36,719 nucleotides of DNA from Parabacteroides goldsteinii (GCF_015550595.1 NZ_JADNBB010000045.1:1-36719), one strand, 5' to 3'. Numbered from the stretch's first letter, positions 22,330 through 30,914 are shown. Notes: generated from the sequence alone by a model not told the origin. Program-made: numbers and translations.

Positions 22330-23229
22330 ATGGACGAGATAATCAACCCTGATCGACTGGTCAGCGTACCGTTCAACAAGACACGCTGCGGCGTGGATTT
22401 TTACATCAATACTGCCATAAACAAGGACATCGGACTTGTGCTGACAGAAAACAAGCGGTTTAAGACAGACTTCTTCAGCTTCTACTTTTTCCGTAAGGCA
22501 AACGGATATTTGCTACTGAACTTCCGCAAGATTGAACTGCGCGACGGCATGGTTCTCCTGCTTTCACCCCATCAGCAACAAGAGTGGCATGTAGATGAGA
22601 CGGCGTTGGATTACACGTTCCTTATATTCCGCGAAGATTTCATGCGTACTTTTATCGCCGACAAGTTCTTCGTTTTTCGCCTTTTGTATTGTTACCAGAC
22701 AGATACGCCGCCTTACATCAATGCCACACATGACGAAATGAAGGAATATATGCGGCTGCTCGGAAAGATTAAGTATGAGCTGATGAATCCAGTGTCCGAT
22801 ACGTACAATATCATTGTTTCCTTACTATATTATCTTTTGCTGATTATCAATCGTACATACGCTGCCGCCTATTGCTTGCCCGCTGAAATTGCTAAAAACA
22901 ATTTCGCTTTTCGGTTCAAGGACTTGTTGGAACAGAATATCCGCACCCACCAGCGGGTGCAGGAATATGCAGACATGCTTCATGTCAGTCGCATCACACT
23001 CAATAACTCAGTAAAAGCCCAATTCGGAGTATCAGCTACCCATTTGATAAAACAACGTCTGCTTGAGGAACTGAAGAACGAATTGCTATTCTCCAACCGC
23101 ACTGTCAGTGAAATGGCGGATGATTTCAATTTCTCTGATCCGAGCCATCTCATGCGCTTCTTCAAACAGCAAACAGGCAAAACATTTACTCAGTACATGA
23201 CGGATTACAATAAAGGCATATACGAATAA
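22330..23229 (+). CDS. AraC-family transcriptional regulator
   Basis: The 299-residue regulator has an N-terminal cupin-like sensing domain (about 10-110, with LLSPHQQQEWHVDE). A C-terminal double helix-turn-helix covers about 195-295, including VQEYADMLHVSRITLNNSVK and the final signature SDPSHLMRFFKQQTGKTFTQ. Length is normal. It is transcribed divergently from the MBL/radical SAM operon and very likely controls it. The inducer is unknown. Confidence 0.88.
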   Translation: MDEIINPDRLVSVPFNKTRCGVDFYINTAINKDIGLVLTENKRFKTDFFSFYFFRKANGYLLLNFRKIELRDGMVLLLSPHQQQEWHVDETALDYTFLIFREDFMRTFIADKFFVFRLLYCYQTDTPPYINATHDEMKEYMRLLGKIKYELMNPVSDTYNIIVSLLYYLLLIINRTYAAAYCLPAEIAKNNFAFRFKDLLEQNIRTHQRVQEYADMLHVSRITLNNSVKAQFGVSATHLIKQRLLEELKNELLFSNRTVSEMADDFNFSDPSHLMRFFKQQTGKTFTQYMTDYNKGIYE

Positions 23230-23276
23230 CTTCTTAATATAGTCGATAGCGGCTATCGAAATATGGTTGTTGATGT

Positions 23277-23465
23277 TCAGGCGTTTTTGTACTGCATGAA
23301 CCATTTTACGATTTCTGGATCTTCGTGCGAGCCGAGTAAGAAAGGCTTGTCGGTATCCAGCGTCTTTATCCGTGCCATGTCGTCGGCCGACAGGGTGAAG
23401 TCTAATATGTCGAGATTCTGCTTCATGCGTTCCGGTTTCACAGACTTAGGAATAATTATGCACAC
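23277..23465 (-). pseudogene. 3' remnant of an aldo/keto reductase gene
   Basis: Sixty-two codons match the C-terminal end of an NADPH-dependent aldo/keto reductase: IIIPKSVKPERMKQNLDI, then FTLSADDMARIKTLD, ending IVKWFMQYKNA. The catalytic Asp-Tyr-Lys-His barrel is missing. The break at about 23465 abuts an oppositely oriented araC-type remnant. Confidence 0.75.
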
Positions 23466-24148
23466 TGATATTTATCGCGCCCGGACAGGTGTTCGGTGCG
23501 GAAGATGACGGCATGCAGTTCCAACCAGATGGCTACCTGCTTATGTTCCATCCCGACCTGCTGCGGAATACACCTCTCGGGCGGATAATGCGTGAATATT
23601 CGTTCTTTTCCTACGAGACAAACGAGGCATTGCACCTTAGTGTGGAAGAACGGCAAATCATCATGGATTGCTTCCACAAGATTCAATATGAATTGAACCA
23701 TCCGATACACCGTCACAGCAAGAACCTCATCACAGACAGCATCAAGACGTTCCTTGATTACTGCACACGTTTCTATGACCGTCAGTTCATCACACGCGAC
23801 AACCAAAACCGAGACATCCTCGCAAGATTTGAGCGGTTGCTTGACGAATACTTCCATGATGGGGCTGCTAAACGGATAGGCTTGCCCACTGTACAGTATT
23901 GTGCAGACAAGCTCTGCCTCTCGCCCAACTATTTCAGTGATTTATTGAAAAAAGAAACAGGTTCAACCGCCCTGCATTTCATTCATGACAAGTCTATTGA
24001 AATAGCCAAGACGGAACTTGCATCTACAGACGACACCGTTAATGAAATCGCCTATAATCTCGGTTTTCAGTACCCGCAACATTTTACCCGACTGTTCAAG
24101 AAAGAGGTAGGTTACACTCCGAATGAATATAGAGCGCAAGTGTCGTGA
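23466..24148 (+). pseudogene. 5'-truncated AraC-family regulator
   Basis: The reading frame is open from the junction (LIFIAPGQVFGAEDDG) but lacks the N-terminal start of the cupin domain. The C-terminal helix-turn-helix pair is intact: VQYCADKLCLSPNYFSDLLK, then NEIAYNLGFQYPQHFTRLFK. A shortened product from an internal ATG (23513) or an alternative start is possible. I call it a remnant because the partner gene is cut at the same point. The pair probably came from an AraC/aldo-keto reductase locus collapsed by deletion. Confidence 0.7.
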
Positions 24149-24169
24149 GAATTGGATTAGTACAGAATA

Positions 24170-25117
24170 TTAGAACCCAACACCTCTCTTGCGCTTAACT
24201 TTCTTCCTTCTGCGAAGTATATCCACCATTTCCTGATTGGCTTCCGCATCAGCAGTGTTATAAGATGAGCCACTGCTTTTTAGCAATCCCCAAGAGCCGT
24301 TGAACAACTCGCTTTGTGCCGTGCCGGACGGTGCGCTTGGTGTAGCCGTTTCATATATTCCGGCTGTTATTCCCATACGTTCCCTGCATCTGTTGTGCTG
24401 CAAAGCCGCGTCAATCTTGGAATAACTGAAACGCCTGTCCACTTTGGAGCCGTTGAAATGGTAGCCATTCATGGAGAATACAACACCCTGCACCTCGCTG
24501 GTCTGCCCCTTATGCTTGAAATGTACTTCCACTCCCTGCCGTTTCAGGTTGGCGATAAGCACGTTCCAGTTGCCGCATCTGCCGACTTCCATTTTGATGA
24601 TGTCGTAAAGCGCATATTTCGTCCTGTCTGGCTCTTTCAGGCGGTTGCGTTTGACATTGTCCTTTCCGCCAGCCATATGCAAGCCGTATTTCAAGGTCAA
24701 TTCCTTGCAGATGCGGGTACTGCGCAGACGCTCGTGCCTGTCCGATATGGTATTGCCGTTGTTGTCTATGCGGTTGAAAGCAATATGCACGTGCGGATGC
24801 TCCTTGTCGAAATGCTGGGCGATGAAGAACTGCGTATTCTTGATTCCCATCCGTTCCATATATTCAAGCGCGATGCCTGCCATGATACGGTTCGTCAGCC
24901 GTAACTCATCCTCTTTGGAAAAACTCAACGCGATATGTCCGACAGGTTTTGTCACCTTATCGTTCATCCGTGACTGGGCATTGAAACTCATGGCGATAGT
25001 TTCCAGATTTTCCATAAACAAGCCTTCGCTTGCTACTATCTGCGTATCCTTCTTCTTGTCGATGATGTAATCCACCGCACCCTTGAAGTCGCTTCCTTTT
25101 ACGATTTTCGCCATCAT
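24170..25117 (-). CDS. Relaxase/mobilization nuclease (MobB/NBU-like)
   Basis: The 315-residue relaxase has the three-histidine metal motif in EHPHVHIAFN (about 107-116), preceded by an alpha/beta region with a candidate nucleophile Tyr near the N-terminus (VDYIIDKKK, Tyr17). The basic C-terminus ends in RRRKKVKRKRG. It should nick the plasmid at oriT and lead the strand into a recipient using the transfer machinery of a co-resident conjugative element. The size resembles small Bacteroides mobilization proteins. Its start overlaps the upstream mobilization gene by four bases. Proline-, serine- and threonine-rich residues at about 255-290 form a linker. Confidence 0.9.
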   Translation of the reverse strand: MMAKIVKGSDFKGAVDYIIDKKKDTQIVASEGLFMENLETIAMSFNAQSRMNDKVTKPVGHIALSFSKEDELRLTNRIMAGIALEYMERMGIKNTQFFIAQHFDKEHPHVHIAFNRIDNNGNTISDRHERLRSTRICKELTLKYGLHMAGGKDNVKRNRLKEPDRTKYALYDIIKMEVGRCGNWNVLIANLKRQGVEVHFKHKGQTSEVQGVVFSMNGYHFNGSKVDRRFSYSKIDAALQHNRCRERMGITAGIYETATPSAPSGTAQSELFNGSWGLLKSSGSSYNTADAEANQEMVDILRRRKKVKRKRGVGF

Positions 25118-25506
25118 ATCCCTATCTTGGTTATAAGTTCATGAATCCTTGCCACTGCCACCTTGCAGTCCCACCGTTCATCGTGGAAGCCTCCGGCGTT
25201 TGCCTTACGCGCAAGCTGGTTGAGATTGTTAGCCATGCCGCAGAGTTGGCGGATGTATCCGGCATGTTCCTCCGACAGCCGTTCTTTCACATGACCGTTA
25301 CGGAAACATTCCCTCATGTACTCGCTTGGTGATACGCCCGCCTCATGCGATCGTGTCAGCAGGCGGAAGTAGTCGGCTGCCGTCATTTTCACTGCGATAC
25401 GGTATTTCAGTTTCTCGGTTGCTGTTAATTCTTTGTATTTTCTTACCTGCCTCAAATCCGCAACTAAGCCCTTCAACGTCCTTCTTGCGTGTACACGTCC
25501 TCTCAT
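25114..25506 (-). CDS. MobC-like relaxosome accessory protein
   Basis: The 130-residue basic protein has a ribbon-helix-helix-like part (KYRIAVKMTAADYFRLLTRS, about 33-52) and the MobC signature region CGMANNLNQLARKANAGGFH (about 89-108). It helps the relaxase recognise and open oriT. It is translationally coupled to the relaxase gene by a four-base overlap. The candidate oriT lies immediately upstream. Confidence 0.88.
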   Translation of the reverse strand: MRGRVHARRTLKGLVADLRQVRKYKELTATEKLKYRIAVKMTAADYFRLLTRSHEAGVSPSEYMRECFRNGHVKERLSEEHAGYIRQLCGMANNLNQLARKANAGGFHDERWDCKVAVARIHELITKIGI

Positions 25507-25620
25507 TACTGAATTATCAGATAAATTGAGGCAGAAACACCCACTTCTGCCTACAACATCCCCTTACCCCACAATGCGACTTGAGACAATACGCAGTATC
25601 ATACCCATAAGTTGTAGGCG
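25507..25620. other. Candidate origin of transfer (oriT)
   Basis: AGGCAGAA at 25529-25536 pairs with TTCTGCCT at 25545-25552 around an eight-base loop, and CTACAAC at 25551-25557 has its complement GTTGTAG at 25611-25617. The stretch lies directly upstream of the mobilization genes, the usual oriT position. The right part may instead contain the end of the adjacent IS1380 remnant. Confidence 0.55.
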
Positions 25621-26885
25621 TTATCCAAAATCAGTCTGAAAAATATCTGCGTAAGCATTGTTACAGGTATAGATATTCAGCACATACCGCCTTGATGTCC
25701 TGATCCACTTGGCTGGTACAGAGATAAACCTGAAGACAAACGCTTTTATGCGACTTGTTGCATTGAGTCCGAACCTCTTTACGTCAAGTCTTTGGATAAT
25801 GGCCTTGTAGAAGTTACGGATAAGTGCTGTAAGAAGAAGGAACACAGTGTTCTCGGCCATGAAGGATTTGGGCAATCTGTCCCACCCGAAACCATTGTTC
25901 ATATCATCAAAGATACGTTCCTTTCCTCCACGAAGGTTATAGAACTCGACAATTTCTCTTACGGAAGATTCATAGTCGTTAGTCAGGATACAACGGTATG
26001 TGTATTCTCCTTCCCAAAGATCCTGCACACCATCCATCCGTTTCTGTCTTTGAATCACAAGTCGGTATGCTTTACCCTTCCACTTCTCAACAAGGATAGA
26101 GTTCAATTCAAACTCAATGCCATTGATTTCCTCAGTCTTCCAGCCTCTGAGAGCAAATATGTCATTGTAGAGCGAACTGCAGCGGTTAGTGCGGATATAG
26201 AAGGACTTGCAGTGTTTCTCTATTTCCTCCACGATTTCCTCGGAACATGATCCGCAATCAGCTCTGAAACGATTGATAGTGAGCCTGTTCTGTTCAAATC
26301 TCTCAAAGAACCTCTTCAGCGTGTCCTTCTGATGAAAACGAAGGTTTTCGTTAAGCCAGATGAGCAGAGCTAAGTTTACTTAAGCTCTGCCATGGCGAGA
26401 AAACGTGCCATGAAATGGAACTTTTGTGTTACCATCGCTATTCTCAATGCCAACAATCAAGTCACCAATAACCGCCACGCCAGGGCGATAACCAGAGAAC
26501 TTCTTGTATGTAGGCTTTGCATCATACTTCTCACCCTCTTTCAGTTGGTCAGATGCAAACATACAATTGAGCAGTAAAGTATTGAGAGTGTCAGCCGTGT
26601 TGAAATCGTAGTTCTTACCCGTATCTGATGTGTATGAGATGTTTTCTTGCGTCAGTTCCTTTATCGCTCTGAGGATAGTATCAGAACTACAAGTATGAAG
26701 TGTCGGATGAAGCGAGAGATGGTTCATCAAATGAGTAGTGACATCCTCAATACATGAGCCACCACAGAAGTAGATACTCATGAGAGAACGGATGATTTCG
26801 CTGTACTGATAACCTAACGATCTACACCTTAGACCGAGGGTTGAGTCGATTACAGATGACAATGTGGAGTCAAATTGCTCATCAG
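25621..26885 (-). pseudogene. IS1380-family transposase with nonsense codon and lost 5' end
   Basis: One frame runs from about 26885 to 25621 and encodes an IS1380-type DDE transposase. The N-terminal part reads LSSVIDSTLGLRCRSLGYQY, the DDE core includes GDLIVGIENSDGNT and FRADCGSCSEEIVEEIEKH, and the C-terminus includes the YNLRGGKERIFDDMNNGFGW block. A single in-frame TAA at 26380-26382, within a short palindrome AGAGCT...AGCTCT, splits it. The N-terminal codons are lost at the junction with a hipA remnant. I found no convincing pair of terminal inverted repeats, so it is immobile. Confidence 0.85.
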
Positions 26886-27034
26886 GTAGGGCGGAAGGAT
26901 TTCGAGGAATTTGGACGACGCATAGGGTTGGGCAATAAATTGATAAAGCGTGAGCTTGATGAGTTTGTCAAAGAGAAACCATTGGTGCAAGTATTGATAG
27001 ACCGTTCCTTTTTATCGGAAGAACTGAAAAAGTA
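26886..27034 (+). pseudogene. C-terminal remnant of a different HipA
   Basis: Codons read QVGRKDFEEFGRRIGLGNKL, then LDEFVKEKPLVQVLIDRSFL, then SEELKK and stop. This is the final helix bundle of HipA proteins of the short-tailed subtype, not that of either intact HipA here. The kinase core is absent, replaced by the IS1380 remnant. It may derive from the locus whose broken hipB lies at 9003-9165. Confidence 0.65.
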
Positions 27035-27115
27035 ATATAGGATGTCTATGGGGTACAGGTGTAAGATGCTTTCTTTCTGATGAAGGGCGGATAAAGCATT
27101 CTTCAGGAAAGTACT

Positions 27116-27226
27116 TCTCCTTTTCCCATACCGGTCATACCGTTAAAACTGATTGATAATTATGACGCGTATGTTGGCCGGTATGCCTATCTTTGTGGCA
27201 ATGAAAACAGAGAAAGGATTGATTTT
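27116..27226 (+). repeat. Second copy of the 110-bp segment found at 10573-10690
   Basis: By eye this is about 90 percent identical to the start of the 53-codon ORF after the ATPase gene. Here the ATG is ATA, and the frame runs without a stop into the initiator gene. It contains TATCTTTG at 27188-27195 and inverted CATACCGG/CCGGTATG words. It therefore appears to work as the promoter/operator region of the initiator. Confidence 0.75.
27188..27195 (+). promoter_or_regulatory. -7 promoter element of the initiator gene
   Basis: TATCTTTG is a perfect Bacteroidetes -7 word 43 bases before the initiator ATG. The same word sits at the equivalent place in the copy at 10585-10746. No -33 match at the usual spacing was found. 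Confidence 0.5.
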
Positions 27227-27238
27227 GTAAGTATTATC

Positions 27239-28447
27239 ATGGCAAAAGAACTGATTCGTGTCCCTAGGGTGCTTGGGGAAAGCTATAATTCCGTGCTGAT
27301 TGAACGGTTGTATGAGGCAGGTGGAAATGTCATGCTCGATCTGATCATATACCTGGGCAGCTATCACCTCAAAGACTTGTTCGGGACTTCCTGGTTCTCC
27401 GTAGAAGACTTCTGCCGTAAGATGGGGTATGACCGTACCAACTTGCAGCGCAAGCTGGATAGCCGGCAGCTCGCGGCCATGTTCGGAAAGAATATGCAGC
27501 CGGAATATGTATGTACCGACACGGCAGGACAGAGAATCAGCCATCCTATCGAGACGGTTTTTGAGGCGGCTCTCTATAAACTGGGATTGGAGAACCTCTG
27601 CTATCCGACCATTGGCGAGGATGGCCGTACATCCTATAATTTCGTGCAGATCTTGAAACGTTTCGACATAATGACCGATTTCAAGACGAAGAAGTCAACG
27701 AAAAGGCTGTACTCGGCAGTGGTAAGCCCGGAGATAAAGAATTTCATGTTCTCGCTCTATAACCTCTTGGAACTTCAGGATTACCGTAGCCTGCCCAGCC
27801 GTTACCGCTATTTCTATCTGGAACTTTCCAAGATGGTTTACCTGATCAAGTATAAGACCACCAAGAATGAGGCTCCTTTTTATGTGCTGACAGTCGATCA
27901 GCTGGCTAAAAAGCTCGGCATAGAGATTGCCGAACCCAAAGACCGGAAAAAGAAGGTCGCCTCGATACTGAAAAAGATGAATACTTACCTGAAATATACC
28001 AATTTCAATTTCTCTTTTGTGAAAGGCGATCATGAGAGATGGGCATATACCGTGTTGTTCTCGTTTCCTAGGCATACGCTGCACTATTTTGATGAAGGAC
28101 AATATGCTGTCGTGGTGAAGAAATTCTATAAGAACCTGCTTGGGCTGTATGTCGAGATTGCCTACCCGGACACGGATATGGCTGTCAGGAGGAAGAAGAT
28201 CAAAGAGGTGGAGGAAGATGCCGGACTGTATAAAGAGTTCCTTTTATGGGCAAACTCCCCGGAAAGCGTAGAAAAGAAGAAACAGATATATATCAGTGAT
28301 TTCGTGGCTGTATTCGGCAGGTTTCCGGAAGGATGGGCACAGGAAGAGTTGGAGAGTGCCAATGGAACGGAAGTTGCTCCTGCTCCTGAAGAGTTCATAT
28401 CTCCGGAGACGGACGGGGCGGTGAACATGGACGATCCAGCTGTGTAG
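27239..28447 (+). CDS. repA: Plasmid replication initiator protein
   Basis: The 402-residue protein has two predicted winged-helix-like regions. The first contains FCRKMGYDRTNLQRKLDSRQ (about 60-80) and the second VDQLAKKLGIEIAEPKDRKK (about 218-238), as in theta-type initiators of the Rep_3/RepA class. The acidic C-terminal tail (about 375-402) is probably disordered. Eight iteron-like repeats follow, the first overlapping the stop codon, which strongly supports an initiator that binds its own origin. The promoter lies inside the duplicated 110-bp segment. The exact family cannot be settled by eye. Confidence 0.8.
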   Translation: MAKELIRVPRVLGESYNSVLIERLYEAGGNVMLDLIIYLGSYHLKDLFGTSWFSVEDFCRKMGYDRTNLQRKLDSRQLAAMFGKNMQPEYVCTDTAGQRISHPIETVFEAALYKLGLENLCYPTIGEDGRTSYNFVQILKRFDIMTDFKTKKSTKRLYSAVVSPEIKNFMFSLYNLLELQDYRSLPSRYRYFYLELSKMVYLIKYKTTKNEAPFYVLTVDQLAKKLGIEIAEPKDRKKKVASILKKMNTYLKYTNFNFSFVKGDHERWAYTVLFSFPRHTLHYFDEGQYAVVVKKFYKNLLGLYVEIAYPDTDMAVRRKKIKEVEEDAGLYKEFLLWANSPESVEKKKQIYISDFVAVFGRFPEGWAQEELESANGTEVAPAPEEFISPETDGAVNMDDPAV

Positions 28448-28770
28448 AACCGTCCACGTTTCACGGTTTTTTATAGAATTAGTTGTGTAGAAGTGTCCCT
28501 ATTGGGGTGATTAGATGTGTGGAGTCATCCGCTTTGCCTGTTTTAGTTGTGTAGAAGTGTCCCGTTTGTTGCTTCTAGTTGTGTAGAACCGTCCACTCCT
28601 TTTGCTTTAGTTGTGTAAAAGCGTCCGGTTTCACTTGTCAGCTGTGTAAAACCGTCCACCCGTTAATGAAGGGAATAGGTAATCCCTGTTTTTTTTATAT
28701 GTCGGTATATCAGTGAAATAAAAGAGAGAAATTTTTAAATAAAAGGTATCGGCTGTGTAAAACCATCCAC
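28438..28770. repeat. Origin of replication: eight iterons and AT-rich region
   Basis: Nineteen-base repeats of the form AGTTGTGTAGAACCGTCCA start at 28438, 28481, 28513 (degenerate), 28545, 28577, 28609, 28640 and 28752. The six from 28481 to 28640 are spaced 32 bases apart (31 for the last), about three helical turns, so the bound initiator would line up on one DNA face. An AT-rich stretch at 28680-28750 between the last two copies fits a DNA-unwinding element. The variable 13-base gaps are not conserved. Confidence 0.88.
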
Positions 28771-28980
28771 CAAAATACATAATAAAGACCTAAACTCCTA
28801 ACCCCTTTAAATATCCCCAAAGCGATAACATAGAAATGACTGGGAAAATAAATTTTCCCTTCACATGCCCTATACGTACTTTCGGAAAAAGATTTTTCGG
28901 AAGTATGTGTTGATTTTCACGCTTTTTTATATGATTGGAAGGCGGTTCTGTTCATCTTCTGTATCCGAATTAGTTTTTCA
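28771..28980. other. Gene-free stretch after the iterons
   Basis: No gene is recognised. Short repeated words CTTTCGGAAAAA and TTTTTCGGAAGTA near 28880-28905 form a small inverted repeat that could extend the origin region. Confidence 0.3.
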
Positions 28981-29056
28981 GGGCGTTCCCTTCTGACCGG
29001 GCTATTCGTTGCAAGTCCTCGTTACCCTCCAGGCTTTTCCCTGCTATCCCTAACGC
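28981..29056. repeat. Dispersed GGGCGTTCC repeat, copy B
   Basis: It shares ordered blocks with 10800-10873 (GGGCGTTCC, CGGGCT, CAAGTCCTCG, AGGCT, ATCCCTAACGC). A GC-rich hairpin-forming stretch CTCCGGCTATGCCGGAAGAG follows at about 29071-29090. The remaining bases up to 29328 contain nothing I can name. Confidence 0.6.
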
Positions 29057-29328
29057 TCTACGCTCCGGCTATGCCGGAAGAGAGGTATGATGATTTTTTC
29101 CTGAACTGATAGGAACATTGCGAAGGTAGGCGTGGCCGGAACGCCCGATATTGAAAAGCCAAATCTCCATCCTCCCATTCCGGGAGGTAGTATTTACCAG
29201 TTCAATCCCGTTCTGATCCGTCTTTCCCGCTTTCTCTTCAATGCACTGTTCCCAATCAGTTGAGGAAAAATTTATGGTTGGGGCGACAAGCGATGTTTGC
29301 GAGTATTAATCTTTTAATTTTTGGCAGT

Positions 29329-29955
29329 ATGAAAACGAAGAGAACCGTATTTGAAGTGAATGACGTTTATCGGGTGATGGAAAACAGCGAGTTGATTTAT
29401 ACCTTGACGAACAGTGAGAAACTGAAACGTGAAGAATATAAGTATGAACAGATGGAAATAGAAGGATTGTGCTTGTCTGATGTACTGGAAACACTAACAC
29501 CCAGCCGTAAAAAAGTCGCTTATGCGGCGATTGAGCTATATAAACGGCTGAAAGAAGGGCAAGTTGAAAGTCCTGCGCTTTTATCCAGCAATAATGTTTA
29601 TAAAATGATGCATCCTGTTTTGTGCGATATAGCTACTGAAGAGATGTGGGTGCTGTTGCTGAACAGTTCGTCCAAACTCATCCGTAAAGTCCGTATCTCA
29701 TGCGGCGGGATAAATACCGCCCCTGTGGATATACGGGTTATCATGAAGCAGGCATTGTATTATAACGCCGTATCTTTTATCATGGTACATAACCACCCAT
29801 CAGGAGCACGCAAGCCCAGCAGTGCGGATGACCGCTTGACGGAAGCAGTTAAAAAAGCCGCTGAAACATTAGACATCCGTTTGGTTGACCATGTGATTGT
29901 GGCAGGCAATAACTATTATAGCTATGCGGACGAGGGAAGATTGCAAAATAGGTAA
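29329..29955 (+). CDS. radC: RadC/JAB-domain DNA repair-like protein
   Basis: The 208-residue protein ends in a complete JAB/MPN metal-binding domain: the motif HNHPSG...(10-11 residues)...D near residues 147-162, plus the final IVAGNNYYSYADEGRL. The N-terminal about 80 residues are charged and specific to the mobile-element version of RadC. Despite its name, RadC has no proven repair role; copies are common on Bacteroides mobile elements and plasmids. The ATG at 29329 is chosen because upstream codons have no conservation-like features. A hairpin follows directly. Confidence 0.88.
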   Translation: MKTKRTVFEVNDVYRVMENSELIYTLTNSEKLKREEYKYEQMEIEGLCLSDVLETLTPSRKKVAYAAIELYKRLKEGQVESPALLSSNNVYKMMHPVLCDIATEEMWVLLLNSSSKLIRKVRISCGGINTAPVDIRVIMKQALYYNAVSFIMVHNHPSGARKPSSADDRLTEAVKKAAETLDIRLVDHVIVAGNNYYSYADEGRLQNR

Positions 29956-29959
29956 GGTG

Positions 29960-30032
29960 GACGGGAGAAATCCCGTCTGCCCGGGATTTCGGCTTCGGGG
30001 TTCTTTTTTGGCAGTCACCCCAAAAAAGAACC
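29960..30032. terminator. Two hairpins after radC
   Basis: GACGGGA/TCCCGTC at 29960-29977 has a four-base loop. GGTTCTTTTTTGG at 29999-30011 pairs perfectly with 30020-30032 around an eight-base loop. The second shares its arm with the palindrome at 3866-3888. Together they are a strong candidate bidirectional terminator or dispersed structured repeat. Confidence 0.65.
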
Positions 30033-30131
30033 AAAAAAATGCTTCCCGGACTATCGGATGCGACATCGTAAAATACGCAAAGACGTGGCTTTTCAGAATA
30101 AATACATATCTTCGCGCCAAAGGTGATCGGA

Positions 30132-30542
30132 ATGAATGTATTTTCTACTTTTGATACAGGCGTTATGGTGGCTCTCTTACTGGGCATTGAGTTTCTTAGA
30201 AGTGATATCCGAACGATTCTCTATTGTAAAAGGAATGATCCCAGGATTCTTAAGAGTTGCTTATATACGCTGCTTATATTATTGACCAGCCTTTATTCTA
30301 TTGTGGCCGGAGCCATGCTTCATCCGGAACCCGTACCTGTTTATGAGTTGATACCCGGTTTTCAATATGGGGTTTATGGCTTTTCTTTTTCGTTTATATT
30401 GCTCGCTGTTGCATGTCTTTATCGTAAAACATTACCTTTTGTCCTTTTGGGCTACGCTATGATATATGTGATCGGTGTATTGATACCACTACTTAGGTAT
30501 GTAGTGTCTATGATGGATTATTTCACTCGCACAAGGGTATAG
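30132..30542 (+). CDS. Small integral membrane protein
   Basis: The 136-residue protein is unrecognised but clearly hydrophobic, with about four membrane segments: GVMVALLLGIEF (about 9-20), LYTLLILLTSLYSIVAGAML (about 44-63), YGFSFSFILLAVACLY (about 80-95) and FVLLGYAMIYVIGVLIPLL (about 102-120). Short charged loops separate them. The ATG at 30132 is used; a GTG nine bases earlier is possible. It stands alone between hairpins and a gene-free stretch. Confidence 0.6.
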   Translation: MNVFSTFDTGVMVALLLGIEFLRSDIRTILYCKRNDPRILKSCLYTLLILLTSLYSIVAGAMLHPEPVPVYELIPGFQYGVYGFSFSFILLAVACLYRKTLPFVLLGYAMIYVIGVLIPLLRYVVSMMDYFTRTRV

Positions 30543-30775
30543 CAGGTTAATTTCTTGATTGTATCGGATTGCCCTTTCTGTGGGCTGCCTCCCCCGGCTT
30601 CTTTCCTCCGATCCGAGTCCGGCTTTTTGCTCGGCAAAGGTTTCGGGATTCCGCAAATGGCAAGTTACGGCCATGCGCCTTTACTGTATGGAAAATAACG
30701 ATGAAGAAGTGTCTTCCCGACATTTTCCATAAGTGAAACTTGGCTTATTGCTTGCAATCCAGACCTTGATATGCC
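30543..30775. other. Gene-free stretch upstream of leader copy 2
   Basis: No gene is supported. The part 30580-30660 weakly resembles 2080-2160, which precedes the first leader copy, so the duplicated block may be longer but decayed here. Confidence 0.3.
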
Positions 30776-30914
30776 GAAAAAAGGCTCAGAACTCAGATGG
30801 GGAATGACATCAAAAAAAAGGTCGGCTGACCAAAGACCTTCCCGATACAAAAAATGAAAAGGTCTTGAATCTAGCTGAAGAATAAATCAGATGTTCAACT
30901 TAAATAATGCTAAT
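30776..30914 (+). promoter_or_regulatory. Long 5' leader, copy 2 of a duplicated noncoding element
   Basis: It is homologous to 2295-2447, with AACTCAGATGGGG at 30790-30802 and ATCTAGCTGAAG at 30869-30880, then a similar A/T-rich tract that ends at an ATG. The downstream proteins of the two leaders are unrelated, so selection acts on the leader. This alignment indicates the true start of the next gene is 30915. Confidence 0.5.

Noticed and set aside
28438-28770. Regularly spaced repeats with unique gaps, reminiscent of a CRISPR array
   Set aside because: Repeats are only 19 bases with 13-base gaps, are imperfect, overlap the initiator stop codon and have no cas genes. Iterons explain them better.
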